Numbered from the stretch's first letter, positions 24,201 through 36,404 are shown. The stretch is DNA of 64,000 bases from Malus domestica (GCF_042453785.1 NC_091672.1:1431001-1495000), one strand, 5' to 3'. Numbers and translations: made by a program. Notes: generated from the letters alone by a model not told the origin.

Positions 24201-25062
24201 GAGATGGTTTAAGAGGGTTGCAGAGTTGCACGATGTTACCGATCTTGCAAGCGCAATTTCAGATGAGGACTTTCCTGAAATTATGCCGATGCGAAAAGGA
24301 GAGAATCGATTTGTTGTCAGCAAAAAGAAAGATCGGTCTTTGACTACTCCGGCATCCAAGAGACGTACAGCTACTGAACAACCTAACAATGGCAATTATG
24401 TTCCCTTCGTCCCATTCCCACCCGACTACTTTGCTAAAAAAAAGAACCAGCAGACAGATTTGACTAACAAGATTGCTGATGAATCAACTTCAACTACGAT
24501 GCCAGATAACTCTTCAGACAGTTTGGTTGATGCTAGACCTCACGTGCAACTGGTGAAAAATCAGCAAAGCAATGTGCCAAGCTGGTATTCAGAAAATTCG
24601 GGACAAAATCAGTTCGGGGATTCTGCCCCAAGTTTTGCTAATTCTAGCTCATACGGCATGGATGGATTGAACATTGGATCTTCTGGGAAAGAGAAGTCTA
24701 ACCAGACAGCAAGTTCAACAGGAAATTCACCGCAGCAATCCAATGATCAGAACATTAGACAGGGCTGGAGTGGGAAAAGCTTGGAGGGGTCAGCAGTGAA
24801 GGAACCCGATCCTTTAGACATGTCAGAGGAGGCGAAGGCAGAGAGATGGTTCAAGCGCGTTGCGCAGATAAAGGACATCTCAGAGCTGAGTCAGATTCCC
24901 GATGAAGATTTCCCGTCAATAATGCCAATGCGTAAAGGGGTGAATAGGTTTGTTGTCAGCAAGCGGAAAACGCCGTTGGAGAGGAGGTTGACATCTCCAC
25001 AATACAGAAAAAATCTTCCTGTTGTAAGCTCTGATCCAGCAAAGGAAAGAGATAGTGACTGA
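21261..25062 (+). CDS. VAR3: RanBP2-type zinc finger protein, chloroplast, VAR3-like
   Basis: Five exons join in frame: 21261-21730, 21836-21953, 22925-23208, 23295-23393, 23490-25062, giving 847 residues. The start at 21261 opens a Ser/Pro/His-rich chloroplast-type transit peptide; ATG 21279 (six codons later) is an alternative. Two RanBP2 fingers (W-x-C-x2-C-x10-C-x2-C) use C289/C292/C303/C306 and C322/C325/C336/C339. The C-terminal half has three copies of a module beginning RWF and ending DFP(E/S)IMPxRKGxNRFVVS (about residues 384-433, 562-605, 776-825). The order, fingers and modules match Arabidopsis VAR3 (VARIEGATED 3), a plastid protein needed for chloroplast and palisade development. 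The finger pair is split by intron 4. Intron 2 (971 bp) holds a small LINE tag. Function is assigned by family; the transit peptide is inferred. Confidence 0.9.
22060..22280. repeat. hAT-like MITE remnant in VAR3 intron 2
   Basis: The block contains AGAAGCGCTTTT twice and related AGTGCTT motifs, and resembles the MITEs at 49675-49860 and 55323-55525. The ends are not clear, so this is a degraded member of that family by inspection. Confidence 0.4.
22748..22809 (+). mobile_element. RTE-type LINE 3' end tag
   Basis: This 62-bp insert reads ATTCATATAGCCGACCCCAC, then AGTGGGAAAAGGC and a TTG-repeat tail, the typical 3' end of plant RTE LINEs. It is flanked by a 12-bp duplication ATGACTTCTGCA (22736-22747 and 22810-22821). 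Related ends occur at 31246-31320 (minus) and 46351-46943. It lies inside VAR3 intron 2 in the sense orientation. Confidence 0.8.
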
Positions 25063-26079
25063 GTATCACAAAAAAGACTTACACTTAGTTGTTTTTGGAA
25101 GATGAGATTATTGTTTTTTTTCTCATATTAATTTTTAATAATTGTATTTTTTGGGTTGCCTTCCAAACAGTGTATAAAGATATACATTTCTTCTGGTTAT
25201 GCAGTTGCCTGGATTGGAGCTAAATACATTTTTCATGTTGAGTCATGGGACTAACGCTAGGTGAGGGTAATTTGGCAAATTGGATGGTTGGTTAGGTTTT
25301 AAAAGTTTATATGCATTTTTTTATACAATTTAAAGAAGCCAAATTACATAATGAACCAACAAGGTATTTATTTTATAATTAAGTGAGTTGAAAATGAGAC
25401 ATGTCACTTATTAACGAAAAATAATATGACAGGATCGTAAATTTAGTGGCAAAAATAAAGTTTAGGTGATTATATTCCGAAAAAAAAACTAAAAGCCACT
25501 TGTAGATCTGTTTATTAACTTTTAAAGTACTGATAATAATTTCTTTTATAATATGTGGGGCTAAAAAAGAAGTCTGAGATCATTTGTAAGTCTGTTTAGC
25601 CTCCAATAAGGCAAAATATTGAGCATAACCGTATCATTTCTCTGGTTATGTAATAAGAGAACAACAGAAAAAATATAGTAAAACGATCAAATGACAGGAA
25701 TTTCTCGTCATTTACCTTTTCTTGTTTTTGTAAGGGAGTAATCTATGCACATGCTTTTTTACTTCTTCACACCTCTTCTAGCTATAACCTTTAATTCTCT
25801 TTTGATTTGTCTATCCAATAACTAAAAACAAAACAAAGGCCTACAAAAATAAAAAATGATGGGAAAAAATATCTCCTATTTGTATTATCCTTATGGCTTT
25901 TCGGCCGGCCATACCCGAACTACTAATCTAATTGCCTTTTTAATCAAAAAAGACGTGGCCAATCATTTACCATACTTGAAGTGGAACATTACTTGCATGT
26001 TAAAATTTGGAACATGTACTTTTAACAACAACCATGTCTTTTCTTCCACATCCAACTCAGCTCCCGATTTCTTCTCCAC
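25063..26079. other. VAR3-to-BDG spacer
   Basis: This roughly 1 kb spacer holds the VAR3 3' UTR and the BDG-like promoter and 5' UTR. No repeat or RNA gene was recognised. Both flanking genes are on the plus strand. Confidence 0.5.
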
Positions 26080-28787
26080 ATGCCGCCTCAAATTTTCTCA
26101 GCAAAATGGAGAAATCCGACGACAACCCTCGTATCTGCCTTGAACTTCATCGTCTTCCTCGTCTTTGACTTTCTCGACACCTTTCTCTGCGTCGTTTACA
26201 GATACATTGACGAGTTGTTCGAAGGGCAGGAGGCCTCCAGCTGTTACTGCACAGACAAGGAAGAACAGGAGGCGAGGAGGAATGGCGATGGAGAAGAAGG
26301 TGAGGAACTTTCGCTTTCAGAGACATTGTACGAGAGGAAAAACGTTTTTAGGAAAATGGGGTTTCTTGGATTTGCGAAAAAATGGAGGAAAAGTAAAAGT
26401 GAAAATCCAGGAAAGGTAAAAAACCAGAAAAATAGGTGGTCGGACTGTGGATGTCAGTCTTGTGTTTCATGGACCAATGATGCTGCCCAGAAGCTTCACC
26501 TTGTCATTGGGGAGCCTGTGCCTTCTTCACAAGGTATTTTCATTTTTTTTTCCAGCTACAGTTTCATGACGGGAAATGATTTCCGCACTTTTTTTTTTCT
26601 AACTATTTCCGTCTTGATTTTTCTTTGACTTGTTCAATCCAAATGCTAGAATAAACAATGTTGTGCAAAGCGAGTGCGGAAATCATTTCTTTCTTTTTCT
26701 TTTTTTTTAATTTCAGAACTTTGTGGCTTTCTAAAGACTTGCTAATTTTATAGCTTGCGTATAAAGGAAAATTAAGAAATATTTATGCTTTGCTTTTTTG
26801 TCAGTTTTGGTAGTAACTTGTGTTAACTGTTCAATTGGATGGGAATGTCGTATTTTTTTGGTTGTCTCCAGAAAGTCAATCATGTTGAAATTTATGTAAT
26901 AATGTGTTTTTAGACTTTCAGTTAGGTACTTCTCTTACATTTGGAGGAACAGAATTATTGACTTTACGATTTCTTTTCTTCTTGTTGTCGAAAGTACCTG
27001 TATTCGATTGGATGGAATCGGAGTAGGATTGATCCCTCCAAATTCTCCTCCTTCCCCTCCAATCCTCTCCTATTTGAACGGTGAAAGTAAGTCGCGTTAA
27101 CATCTTGAGTTGATTTTATATAGAGAGAGAGAAAAGGAGGAAGGTGAGAGATGGGAGGGGAGGGGAGAGAATCGTGCTCCAATGGAATTTCATTTTCTTA
27201 GCACCAGAAAGTTAAATAATTTAGGGTAATAAGTTGGTTGTGTGCATGTTGAGATTAATCCTAAAGGACAACATTTTCAGATCAAGTTAGTGACAAATTA
27301 TTAGGATGAATGTTCAATCACTACTATAAGGCCATTTAGATTGATAAACTCGGGTTTCAAAACTAGTTTTGATATTGAATGATCCGCTTTCTCCGTCTGA
27401 ACTCCTTCCTTTTTTCGGCCTTTAGATTGAATAAATCACGGAAAAGTCGAGAAACAGAATTATGGCATAAGATAATTGCTCATATTGTTGCCATTTGATA
27501 TTTGACAGCCCTCACTGATGAGGATTGCAGAGGAAAGCCACCGGAGAATGTGATATTCCTGCACGGGTTTCTTTGTTCTTCATCGTTTTGGACAGAAACC
27601 GTCTTCCCAAATCTTTCAGAACATGGGAAACGTAATTACAGATTGTTCGCCGTAGACCTGTTGGGATTTGGAAGAAGCCCAAAGCCAAGGGACTGTTTCT
27701 ATACTTTGAAGGATCATTTAGAAATGATTGAGAAATCTGTGATTTGTCCATTCCAGTTGAACTCCTTCCATTTGGTTGCACACTCCATGGGTTGTTTAAT
27801 AGCAATTGCTTTAGCTGCTAAGCACCCCGAATTAGTAAAATCAGTCACTCTTGTAGCACCTGTAAGTTCATGAATCCTTTAGTATACATACATTTCGTCT
27901 ATTTTCTTTGTCATCTTTAGGGCTTGTTTGGAATTGTTTTTCGAGAAGCACTTCTTCTCATAAGGGCTAATGCTAGAAACTTTTTTTTAGCCTTTCTGGA
28001 AGGAGTCCCAGACAGACTTTTAGACATGCATGTTTGATTGAATTGTTATGTGGATTTATGATTTGTAGCCTTACTTCCCTTCTAAAGATGGAGATAGCTT
28101 AAGAGTGCTTGAAAAACTTGCTGCAAGGAAACTATGGCCACCGTTCGTGTTTGGAACGTCATTTATGTCATGGTATGAACACCTGGGTCGATGCGTCTGT
28201 TTTCTTGTATGCCGACACCACAGGACTTGGGAGACGATCACAAAGCTACTTACCCGGAGAAGGTAACTAAACCCTGAACCTTGAACCCTAAACCCTAGAA
28301 AAGAAGAAAAAAATACCGCAAAACGCACAATTTTCTTAGTTCCTTCTTCATTTGAAAAAAACATGTCATAGTAAGCTTGTGTTATGTTGCACATTGAAGA
28401 ATGTTAAGTGGTTCCACTATTAATTGTCGTTAACCTCCTAACCCGTGACATTTCCTTGACAGGGATCTTCATTTTATGGCTGTGGACTTCACTAGGCACA
28501 CCCACCATTCAGCTTGGCACACCATGCACAATGTGATATGTGGGGGAGCAAAGTTAATGGAAGGTTACTTGCAAGTTTTGAGCAAAGCTGGGGTTAAAAT
28601 TTGTGTTATCCATGGTGATAGAGACAATGTTGTTCCTATGGAGTGCATCAACAACATTCAGATGGCGGCTCCTGACGCAGAGGTTGACATTGTCAAAAAT
28701 ACTAATCACAATTCTGTGATCTTTGGTAGAGAGCGGGATTTTACTCGGCATGTAGAACATATTTGGGAATCGAACTCAGGACGTTGA
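26080..28787 (+). CDS. Alpha/beta hydrolase, BODYGUARD-like
   Basis: Four exons join in frame: 26080-26533, 27509-27861, 28069-28262, 28463-28787, giving 441 residues. A hydrophobic N-terminal segment (LNFIVFLVFDFLDTFLCVV) fits a signal or membrane anchor, then a Cys-rich stretch (WSDCGCQSCVSW), as in the BODYGUARD group. The hydrolase core shows the oxyanion-side HGF (170-172), the nucleophile elbow HSMGC (Ser244), a likely acid in GDRDNVVP (Asp388, with Asp386 as alternative) and a likely base in TNHNSVIF (His416). BODYGUARD proteins act at the epidermal surface in cutin and cuticle formation. Which paralogue this is cannot be settled from sequence alone; position next to VAR3 and CBR1 points to the chromosome 5 paralogue of Arabidopsis. 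Intron 3 contains CCCTAAA-type telomere-like repeats (28267-28299). Confidence 0.88.
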
Positions 28788-29144
28788 ATGTATGATAAAT
28801 GCTCTTAAGTATGAAGCATGAATTAGTTCTTTTGAATTTGCAAAAAAGAATAAACTACATAAAAATTCAAAAGTGAACCGAAGTTTGAAAATGTAGCTTT
28901 CTTATGTAGATTTCTTTCTTCTTCTTAGTTTAGAAGGGAGAGTTATTTCTTCTAGAAGGATCATGTGAACGATGTCGTTTCGTTCTTTAAAAGGTTGTTC
29001 GCGCGTGCTTCTTACCTTCACGGTGTTTACACGTTAATAAAAAATCAGGATTTAATTGCTATATTTATATCACTTAGAATATTCAGAAATAATTTATGCA
29101 AATCAAATTCATAATCTATTGCATCACAAGCATGAGCAATGATA

Positions 29145-29236
29145 AAAAAAGGTCGTACCCAGTGCACAAGGCTCCCGCTTTACGCAGGGTCTGGGAGAGG
29201 TGAATGTCGGCTAGCCTTACCCCCATTTATGGAGAG
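29145..29236 (-). mobile_element. Very short T-tailed retroposon (SINE-like), copy 1
   Basis: Read on the minus strand it runs from a GGGGGTAAGGCTAGCCG head through CCTCTCCCAGACCCTGC to GGGTACGACC and a poly-T tail. It is flanked by a 9-bp duplication GCAATGATA (29136-29144 and 29237-29245). The same unit occurs in plus orientation at 63531-63609. The sequence style resembles the 3' part of plant Au-type SINEs; that link is from memory. Confidence 0.75.
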
Positions 29237-29454
29237 GCAATGATAGATTGAACATAAAACATTGGTTATAAAAACTTGGAACTAATCAAGGCAAATTGTA
29301 GACATTTTGTTCAAGACAATTTAAGACCCATTACCATATCTTTATAATAGTAACGCCTCAAAGCATAAAGTTTTAGCGAGTCACAATTGTATTGAAGTCT
29401 TTAATTCAGGTCTTTGTAGAGTAAGTCACTTTAATTCATTAACCAATAAATCAA

Positions 29455-29580
29455 GGATAATGCTATTCACACATTCATTTTTACCTCTCACACACTTGTT
29501 AATGTTTTGTGATTAATCTTCTTTAATTTATTTCATTCAACGGCCAAAAATTAAGAAGGATGTGTGAGAAGTAAAATGTT
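29455..29580. mobile_element. MITE, GGGGTGTG family, copy 2 (decayed right end)
   Basis: The left end GGATAATGCTATTCACACAT and the internal TTACCTCTCACACAC, CAACGGCC and TGTGTGAGAAGTAAAATG blocks match copies at 18919 and 48983. The right terminus is lost or diverged and no target duplication was found. Confidence 0.6.
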
Positions 29581-29834
29581 TAAATTTATTTAGGTTAAAA
29601 AGACAAAAAATTGCGTCATTTGACTCATGTCAATATAAATTTGAACAATCACATCTCATTGTGATTTGAATGAATTTAAATCACAATGAAAAACTAAGAA
29701 ACATGTGTTCCCACATTTTTGCTGTCAGTTTGTGCTTGATACTAGCGGAAAACATGTTCCACTCATGGCACCACATGGTCCATATTTTGCCACCACTTGT
29801 AACATGTGCAACATTTCATATGGTATTAAATAAA

Positions 29835-29986
29835 TGAACTTTAATGAAAAGTTTCTGCTACTGTTCATTTTAACGAAAAATCATATTTTTACACTAAAAC
29901 GTTAATCCTGGTACTATTCACTTTACCCATTATTTTGTCCTTATCGTTAAAACTCAAAGTTTTCAAGCTATTTTCATTAGTTTTCC
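29835..29986. mobile_element. MITE, AACGAAAAG family
   Basis: The ends are imperfect inverted repeats (GAACTTTAATGAAAAG at left against GAAAACTAATGAAAAT at right in reverse complement). An 11-bp direct repeat TATTAAATAAA flanks the unit (29824-29834 and 29987-29997), of which 9 bp may be the true target duplication. The core TATCGTTAAAACTCAAAGTT recurs at 59840-59860. Confidence 0.7.
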
Positions 29987-31245
29987 TATTAAATAAACTA
30001 GTAAAAGTGTTGGCACGATGTTACGTGTGTTTAACATGTTTTGGAAATACATATTCATAGTTATCAAAAGAATAACAACGTTATTTCCAAAAAAAAAAAA
30101 AAAGAATGACAGCGTTCAACTGCTCAGAAATGCCATGAGATTTATATACATATGTCCATAGTTATCGGAAAGTTGCCACTGCCCATTGGTTCAATGTTCA
30201 CAAAGATTTTTCTTGGTCGTCTTTGGTCTTGCTTGTTGCGAATGAGCATCTTTCTCCCCGTCATCATGTTGTTAAAGTGGAATGGTTTCTGTAAGTACTT
30301 AACATGAAGAACTAAATTTGTTAATGTATTTAACTCACACCGAACTTCATCAAATAAACAGAAAAATGTTAACCATGTGTTTTCTTCATGGTCAGTTTGT
30401 GACAGGCGTTAGCCGATGAGGTTGGCAACTTGGCATGATAATTTGATATCGAACTCGTTGTTCACGGAGTTTAATATAAGACCTCCCATTTATAAGTAAA
30501 AAGAAAAATTACTAAACTGTAATACTAAGTACCAAAGTCAAGCATAATCTAGACTTTGAACTTTGTATTTTTAGATGGAGATAGGCTCAGATCCTCCAAA
30601 AAGTAAAGAGAGACTTGCATGCACCCGAGATCACGCTGGAGCCTCAAGAGAGGATTTACACGCACTTGATAATGAAATTGTGACGTTATCTCAGAGGTAA
30701 TGAGGCGTTTTCATGTGTAAAGAAAATTGTGGTTTGTTCAGGGTCAGTTTGTGACGGGCGTTGGCTTCATATTTTGGAAAGCCAAGTACCATTTGAACCA
30801 TTTGGAATTTATATGCAGTTCCCTAGTTGGCTACATCCAGAAGGCAATATTTGGAAGATTTTATTGGTTTTTTAGATAAAGTGGTATTTGAGATTGATAT
30901 CTCTTCATTTTGGCCTCTGAAATTTAAAACAGATAGAAGCGGTCCCTGAGTTTGTCCACTGTCAATCATTTTGTAAAATTCAAAGACAAATCAATGGATT
31001 TTCAGTTTAAGAATCAAACCTAAACTGAGGTGAAAGTTCAGAGACGAAACTAAATTTTATTCTAAAACGAAAATATCACTGAACTAAGAGCTAGATCTAT
31101 TAGACGCTCGAGTCATACTAACTAGATTGTCCAATTCTAAACTCAAAAAGCTTGTATAGTATTTCAAAAAGAGCAATGGTTCAAACCCTTTCATTCCATT
31201 TCTGTAATATCAATTCTACTCAACCGAGGAAAATAAAAAGTTGTT

Positions 31246-31320
31246 TATACTACAACAACAACAACAAAATCTTATCTCACTAAATGGGCTCAGCTATATG
31301 ACTCCTAGAACGTCACTGCA
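31246..31320 (-). mobile_element. RTE-type LINE 3' end tag, minus orientation
   Basis: A CAA-repeat followed by AATCTTATCTCACTAAATGG and CTCAGCTATATGACTCC is the reverse complement of the RTE 3' end seen at 22748. No clear target duplication was found. Confidence 0.65.
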
Positions 31321-31419
31321 CTCGGTTTTGTTTCTACAAAATATAAAATAAAAAACCAAAAGAAAACGAAACCGTGAAAAAATTAATTGCCCAGAAGAAT
31401 ATTTGGACATCTCACTTGT

Positions 31420-34400
31420 TTAGTCTCCTTTGACATGCTGCCGCACAAGCATAAAGCCGAATGATGCAACGATGCCAACCAGATACCCAACAATTGCTCC
31501 ATAACTCACACAAATAGGCCATTCCTGCAGAAGAGAATACCATATCTTCAGACCTCAACAGAAAAGGAGAACAAGCCAATAAAGTGGATGATCCGAATGA
31601 TCGTACAGGTTACTCGGACATTCAACAACATAACAAATCATCTTCATTTTTCTGAAGAAACTAGAGAGAAATAAATATGGCAAAGGTGCTACTTTTGAGT
31701 ACTCCCCAGAACAGATTGAACTCAATACACGGCAGTCTTTCAATTTTCTGAGAAACAGAAGGATTCCAAGATGGAACAACTTTATAGAAGTTTATACAAT
31801 ATGCGAACACTGCTGAAACATGGGCCACCAACCTATGTTGCATAATATGGGATATGATAAGTTGACATGGTTATACAATAAATCTCCAAAAAGTAGGATG
31901 CAGACACATAACACCCAATCTATTGATTCCAACCCATTGTTTGTGCATCACATTCTTCATTAATCAGCTATCATGAGTTATGCGACTCTTATACCCCAAG
32001 AACACTAGTCAAGAAAAGAAAACTGGTTCGACACACTGTCAGCCCAACATTATTGGCTCTCAAGATTGGACAATTTGGACGGTTCTCAGAAGACTGCCAA
32101 ATTTTGCAATAATAGCTAATGGCATACATTACATCATCACCTAACCTATGGTGAATTAAAATGTTTTCTGACAGAACAGAAAAGTACATATCGATATTGA
32201 TTATTGAACAGTTCAATTTCCAAATAAGTGCGATAGAAAGCACAGAAGAAGAAGATATACAATTTAAAGAGAAAGTTTCCACAAGAAGCGAATAAAGAAA
32301 GAAAACCAATCTTGCAAAAGAACTAAAAGCACAGTAATATAGTGGAAACAAGAAAAAGGATAAAGATATTACCTGCCATGGACGTTCCCAGTCAAGCGGC
32401 ATTGGAAAAGCCCCAAACCAAGCACCAATAACAGCTCCATGTGCTGGTAGACAAATCATATAATCCACAGGTTCAATAAGCCTGCAAGTACAAGGTAGAA
32501 CCGATAGCTAGTATAAGTTTAGAACACCTACATTCCCTGATGGAATCAAATTTCAGTATATATGTACTCTACCCAATCAAAGATTCAAATGATATGAACA
32601 TGGCTAAAAATGAGAGGAAAGAAGCAAATGAGGATAGGAAACTTGCTTTGTAAATGCAAATATACGTTGCCAATCTGTCCATGATGAGCCAAATACAGAT
32701 GCTGCAGGCGCAATCTGCCCAAAACACACAAATCGAGTTTTATAAGAAAGAGAATTAAACTATTTAATTCATGTACAAGTAAGAACTGCATTTCTTAAAG
32801 AAAAAATGTCATTAAAGGTTATTTCAAGAATGAGTGTCAGATATTAACAAGTAATATAGAATACTGGAATGAAGCTTAAAGAAAGTTGAAGAATTGCATC
32901 CAAGATACTATGAAAGTAGAAGTAAAAATTTTCTAAAACTTGGAAATGCAATGTAGAGGAAACTTACAGTGAACAATGACATTACAAGAGACCAGTTAAT
33001 GGTCTTTGGTAGATACCTGTGTCAAAAAGGAAACAGGAAAAAATTACGACTGATTGTACTATAACTCAATCTATTAAAAGGTGAATCAGATCATTGGAAC
33101 AGTTAATAACACATCTATTTCAGTAATTCTGAAAAACATGAATCCACAGTTGAGGTTGAATAGTTACCAAATCCTCGAGAAGTCAAACATAAACCTATCC
33201 ACCATGACTAGTTTGACATTCTTTTGTCAACCAAAAAAAAAGAGCACATGCAAAGAAGTGATTTGAGTTCCAAAAAGGAAGGTGGATAGTGTACCTTATA
33301 CAATGATGAAGTGACGGAATTCTAGTTTTGTTCATAGGAAGAAAGGGTGCAAATCTATCCCCTTCCAACCTCAACTTGTGACTTCTAGTTTCAGAATTAC
33401 GGTAATTAATGAAATTGGCTATTGAGCACTTAGTTCACATACTGGATGCCAGCAGGTGCGCCCAACACTATTGCTCCTAAAGCATTTATCAGAGCCCCTA
33501 CAGAACGGGTAAGACATAATTAATTGTTATAGTTTCTTGATGAATAGTATCACAAATTAGTTAAACAGTTTAAACTAAACCCTAGAATAATTAAAACAGA
33601 GTGGTGGCCATTTTTGTGCAACATAATAATGAAAATTCCTGAAATGGAGCTTCTTGGGTGACTGAAGCAGGACTAGAGATCACTAGTCGCAGCAATGAAC
33701 TTGCATTTCTTTTGTCAGAATTTAATCTGAATCCATTAGAACCAAATAGCTAGCGTATTTAAACGTTATATACGACAATGCTTTTAGAACAGAGCAGAAT
33801 CAGTGAAAAATATACACCAGAGCACAAGTGAAAAGTTGGATTACGGACTAACCAGCAGGAAGTCCTAGCAGGCCACGCCCTACCGCTTTGAAGTACTGTA
33901 AAATCACATCGAAGACTATAAGAGAAACTACAACAGACCAAAAGTCAAAAGGAAAGAAATAAATTCATGGAAGGCTTGTTGGGTTGCTGAGGAAACAGAA
34001 GACATCTCATTTTCCTATGCTTCCCCACATTTCACATCCGTTTCTCAGCTACCAAATAGAATAACAAAAGCATAACAACTTACAGAGCATCGTTCATGGT
34101 CCTTCCTATACCGGCTGTAAAGAAGAATCACAGCTGGGCATTCGAAAACCTTCAAGAGAAAAACAAAATCCCAGAACAAATAAAACAGAAGAACAATATA
34201 ATCATAAAGAATTGAAAGAAAAAAAAAATCAATATTTTCGAGATTAAATCGAAAAGTCAGAGTATAGAAGAAGGTACCCACCCAGATCAAACGGAGAGTA
34301 AGAGAAGGATGGGAGGTGAGGCTGATGGAGTGGACATTGTGGGCCACCCAGAAAGCTACCGCCAATCCGAAGCCAGAAATCCAGTGGACCACCAGTGCCT

Positions 34401-34464
34401 CCGCCTTGGATATTGCTTTCGAGGAGGGTTTAGCGGCCATCTCTTTGTTCTTCTTCTGCTTCAT
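31420..34464 (-). CDS. GPI biosynthesis protein PIG-F
   Basis: Eight exons (minus strand: 34282-34464, 34084-34149, 33853-33895, 33443-33497, 32968-33016, 32647-32714, 32373-32481, 31420-31524) give 225 residues. The first in-frame ATG is at 34464; the longer frame upstream has only TTG. PIG-F is the multi-pass ER protein that stabilises the ethanolamine-phosphate transferases of GPI-anchor synthesis. Visible are hydrophobic helices, the conserved YFKAVGRGLLGLPAGALIN (from exon 3 into exon 4), YLPKTINWSLVMSLF, the PAHGAVIGAWFGAFPMPLDW signature and the final EWPICVSYGAIVGYLVG helix. Intron 6 must use a GC donor (AA|GCAAGT at 32646-32645) for the frame to hold; every other intron is GT-AG. Length fits the family. 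Confidence 0.9.
32645..32646 (-). other. Non-canonical GC splice donor, PIG-F intron 6
   Basis: On the minus strand exon 6 ends ...TTTACAAA and the intron begins GCAAGTTTCC. The next GT, four bases on, would shift exon 7 into a stop. GCAAGT is the strong form of the GC-donor consensus. Confidence 0.85.
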
Positions 34465-35050
34465 TTGCTGCTTTTTGAAATAAGCTGCTTCTGCCAAAAG
34501 TAATCTGCTTTAATTGTTGGGTCGATTCGACTGTGTGCTGTGGTTGGAGAATATGAGAGATCTGAAGCAGAAGAAGAGGGAGAGTGGTGGTCAGGACAAG
34601 GTTGTCTCAGGATCCCATTCTTTTTTTTTTTTTTTTTTTGGTCAAATTGAACCCATTGGTTTTGGCTTATTAGCATTGTATCTGTCGTGGTCCATTATTA
34701 TTGTTGGGCTATTCTTTCTTTTTGCACACGGAAAATTATGTTTATAATCGTCTCTGGACACCTTGTTTCTTTGCACCACCCTTCTCAATTTGTAGCCTAT
34801 ACAGCCCTAGGCAAAGAACGATTCTCAAAGGACCTCCATAGGCCTTTTTTCCACACCTCGGGTGGTCCCAGGATCACCCCAGTCCCTCTGGGGATCAGCC
34901 CCTAATCTACCTACAGGTTACCTTTGATTTGGTGGATGGGGGCCAGCCATGGTGTTTCAGCAAGAGAGAGAGATGAAGATTATGAAAAATGTCGCTGCAC
35001 AGCCACTACCAGTGGCAAGGATGACGACCACTAAATTCAAGGAGCGCCAT

Positions 35051-35171
35051 TTTGAGGTTGATGAACTCGCCAGCGACTGGTGGTGGTTATGCTGGCATAG
35101 CTTCTTCAACCTTTATTATAGCTATGCCGGCACAACCACCACCAGTCGCCCGCGAGTTCACCAACCTCAAA
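35051..35171. repeat. Long near-perfect hairpin, possible MIRNA-like or fold-back element
   Basis: Bases 35051-35102 and 35120-35171 are inverted repeats, 47 of 52 positions complementary, around a 17-base loop. Three of the five differences would be G-U pairs in a minus-strand RNA. The arms are GC-richer than their surroundings (core CGACTGGTGGTGGTT). I found no target duplication, so it may be a fold-back transposon remnant or a young small-RNA hairpin. Confidence 0.6.
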
Positions 35172-35645
35172 GCAGCCCTCTTTCAAACAATAATCTTTCC
35201 GGACGTTTCCCAATTCAAGTGCTCAGTTTAACTATTTCTCCAATGAATTTGGGTTGGTAATATTATTCTCATTCTACAACATAATATCAATTCTGGACAA
35301 AAACTAACAATGAGGCTTGGAAAAGCAGAAAATTACAACAAAACTACAAACTTCAATACCAAAATTTCCATGATAACAACGTAGAATTGAATGCACCGAT
35401 TAACCTGGCAATCTAAAATTAACCCAACTCAAAAAACTAGAAAAATAAATAAATAAATAAATAACTTAAGGATGCCACAATCAAATTAAATTCTAAATTG
35501 GGAATAATTTTCTTGATAAACCCTAAAAATCAAGACTATTGAAGGCACAATTCAGACAAAATTACGACTTTCATTATAAACCAAACAAAATAATAATTGG
35601 GAGAATGATAAACAGCTCAATCAGCTAACGACGAAGAACCACTGA

Positions 35646-35648
<3 letters not shown>

Positions 35649-35684
<36 letters not shown>
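35649..35684. repeat. (AG)n microsatellite
   Basis: This is an uninterrupted AG repeat of about 36 bp, with GAGAGAGAAG just beyond it. Such tracts are common in plant promoters and 5' UTRs. Confidence 0.9.
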
Positions 35685-35692
<8 letters not shown>

Positions 35693-36404
35693 AGCTAACC
35701 TCGCCTGGTTTAGTGAGAGGGTGACAGAGTGAAATGAAATCGGAACTGGAGCGAATGCTTTTGCAGTTGCATCGAGAAGAAGAGGACCCATATGGCTTTG
35801 CGTGTGCGCGGAATCCGGGTATGGGCTTGGAGCGGGTTTGAATCCGGGCATGGTCTTGGAGCGGATTAGGTTACTCTTTTGTCTGTTTAACCTTTTCGTG
35901 AATGTCACCTGGTGAAGGTAGTTGATTTTGTTGTACATCTTCTCCCGATTCTTTTTGTGAGGAAGTTAAAGATTTTTAAATTATGTTGGTTCATCGTACA
36001 CGTACGGTTAAAAATTATTTTATTTAAAATTAAATATAAATAATATCTGACGAAAATTAATCGCAAAATGTCTAATGAACAAATATGATTTAAAGATTCT
36101 CGAAATCCTCGTAAAGAAGATTCGGAGAGGATCCTTATTCATATTTGTAGGAATGACCCACCAACTTTACTTTATTTTGAATGTCACTATCAGTACTTTC
36201 TGTTTTGTTAGTATTTTCCGCATCCCGTAATACAAAATTTAAATAGTGAAATTTAATGACGCCATTCATTTAAATCAAAGATTTTCAAACATAACGAAGA
36301 AAAATACCACTACGCGTAATGCTACATAAAAAACAAGGCAAAATTTCACTAGGAAAAGACAACGAGAAATGTTAATTTGAGAAATAATATTTCTTTTATT
36401 ATAA

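Larger units (their letters stand above)
28788..31419. other. Intergenic region with small transposons
   Basis: No gene is seen between the BDG-like stop and the PIG-F stop. The spacer holds the short retroposon at 29145, two MITEs (29455, 29835) and a LINE tag (31246). A phrase GTCAGTTTGTGACAGGCGTT near 30394 recurs with one change near 30744, a short direct repeat of unknown origin. Confidence 0.55.

Noticed and set aside
28267-28299. Telomere-like CCCTAAA/CCCTGAA repeats in BDG intron 3
   Set aside because: Only about four degenerate units; too short to claim a telomeric insertion, and such boxes are common in plants.
34465-34497. Eleven-codon N-terminal extension of PIG-F
   Set aside because: The extension starts with TTG; the first ATG is at 34464 and gives the normal family length.
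35621-35938. 105-codon minus-strand frame next to the (AG)n tract
   Set aside because: Low-complexity Ser/Leu end comes from the microsatellite; no similarity recognised.
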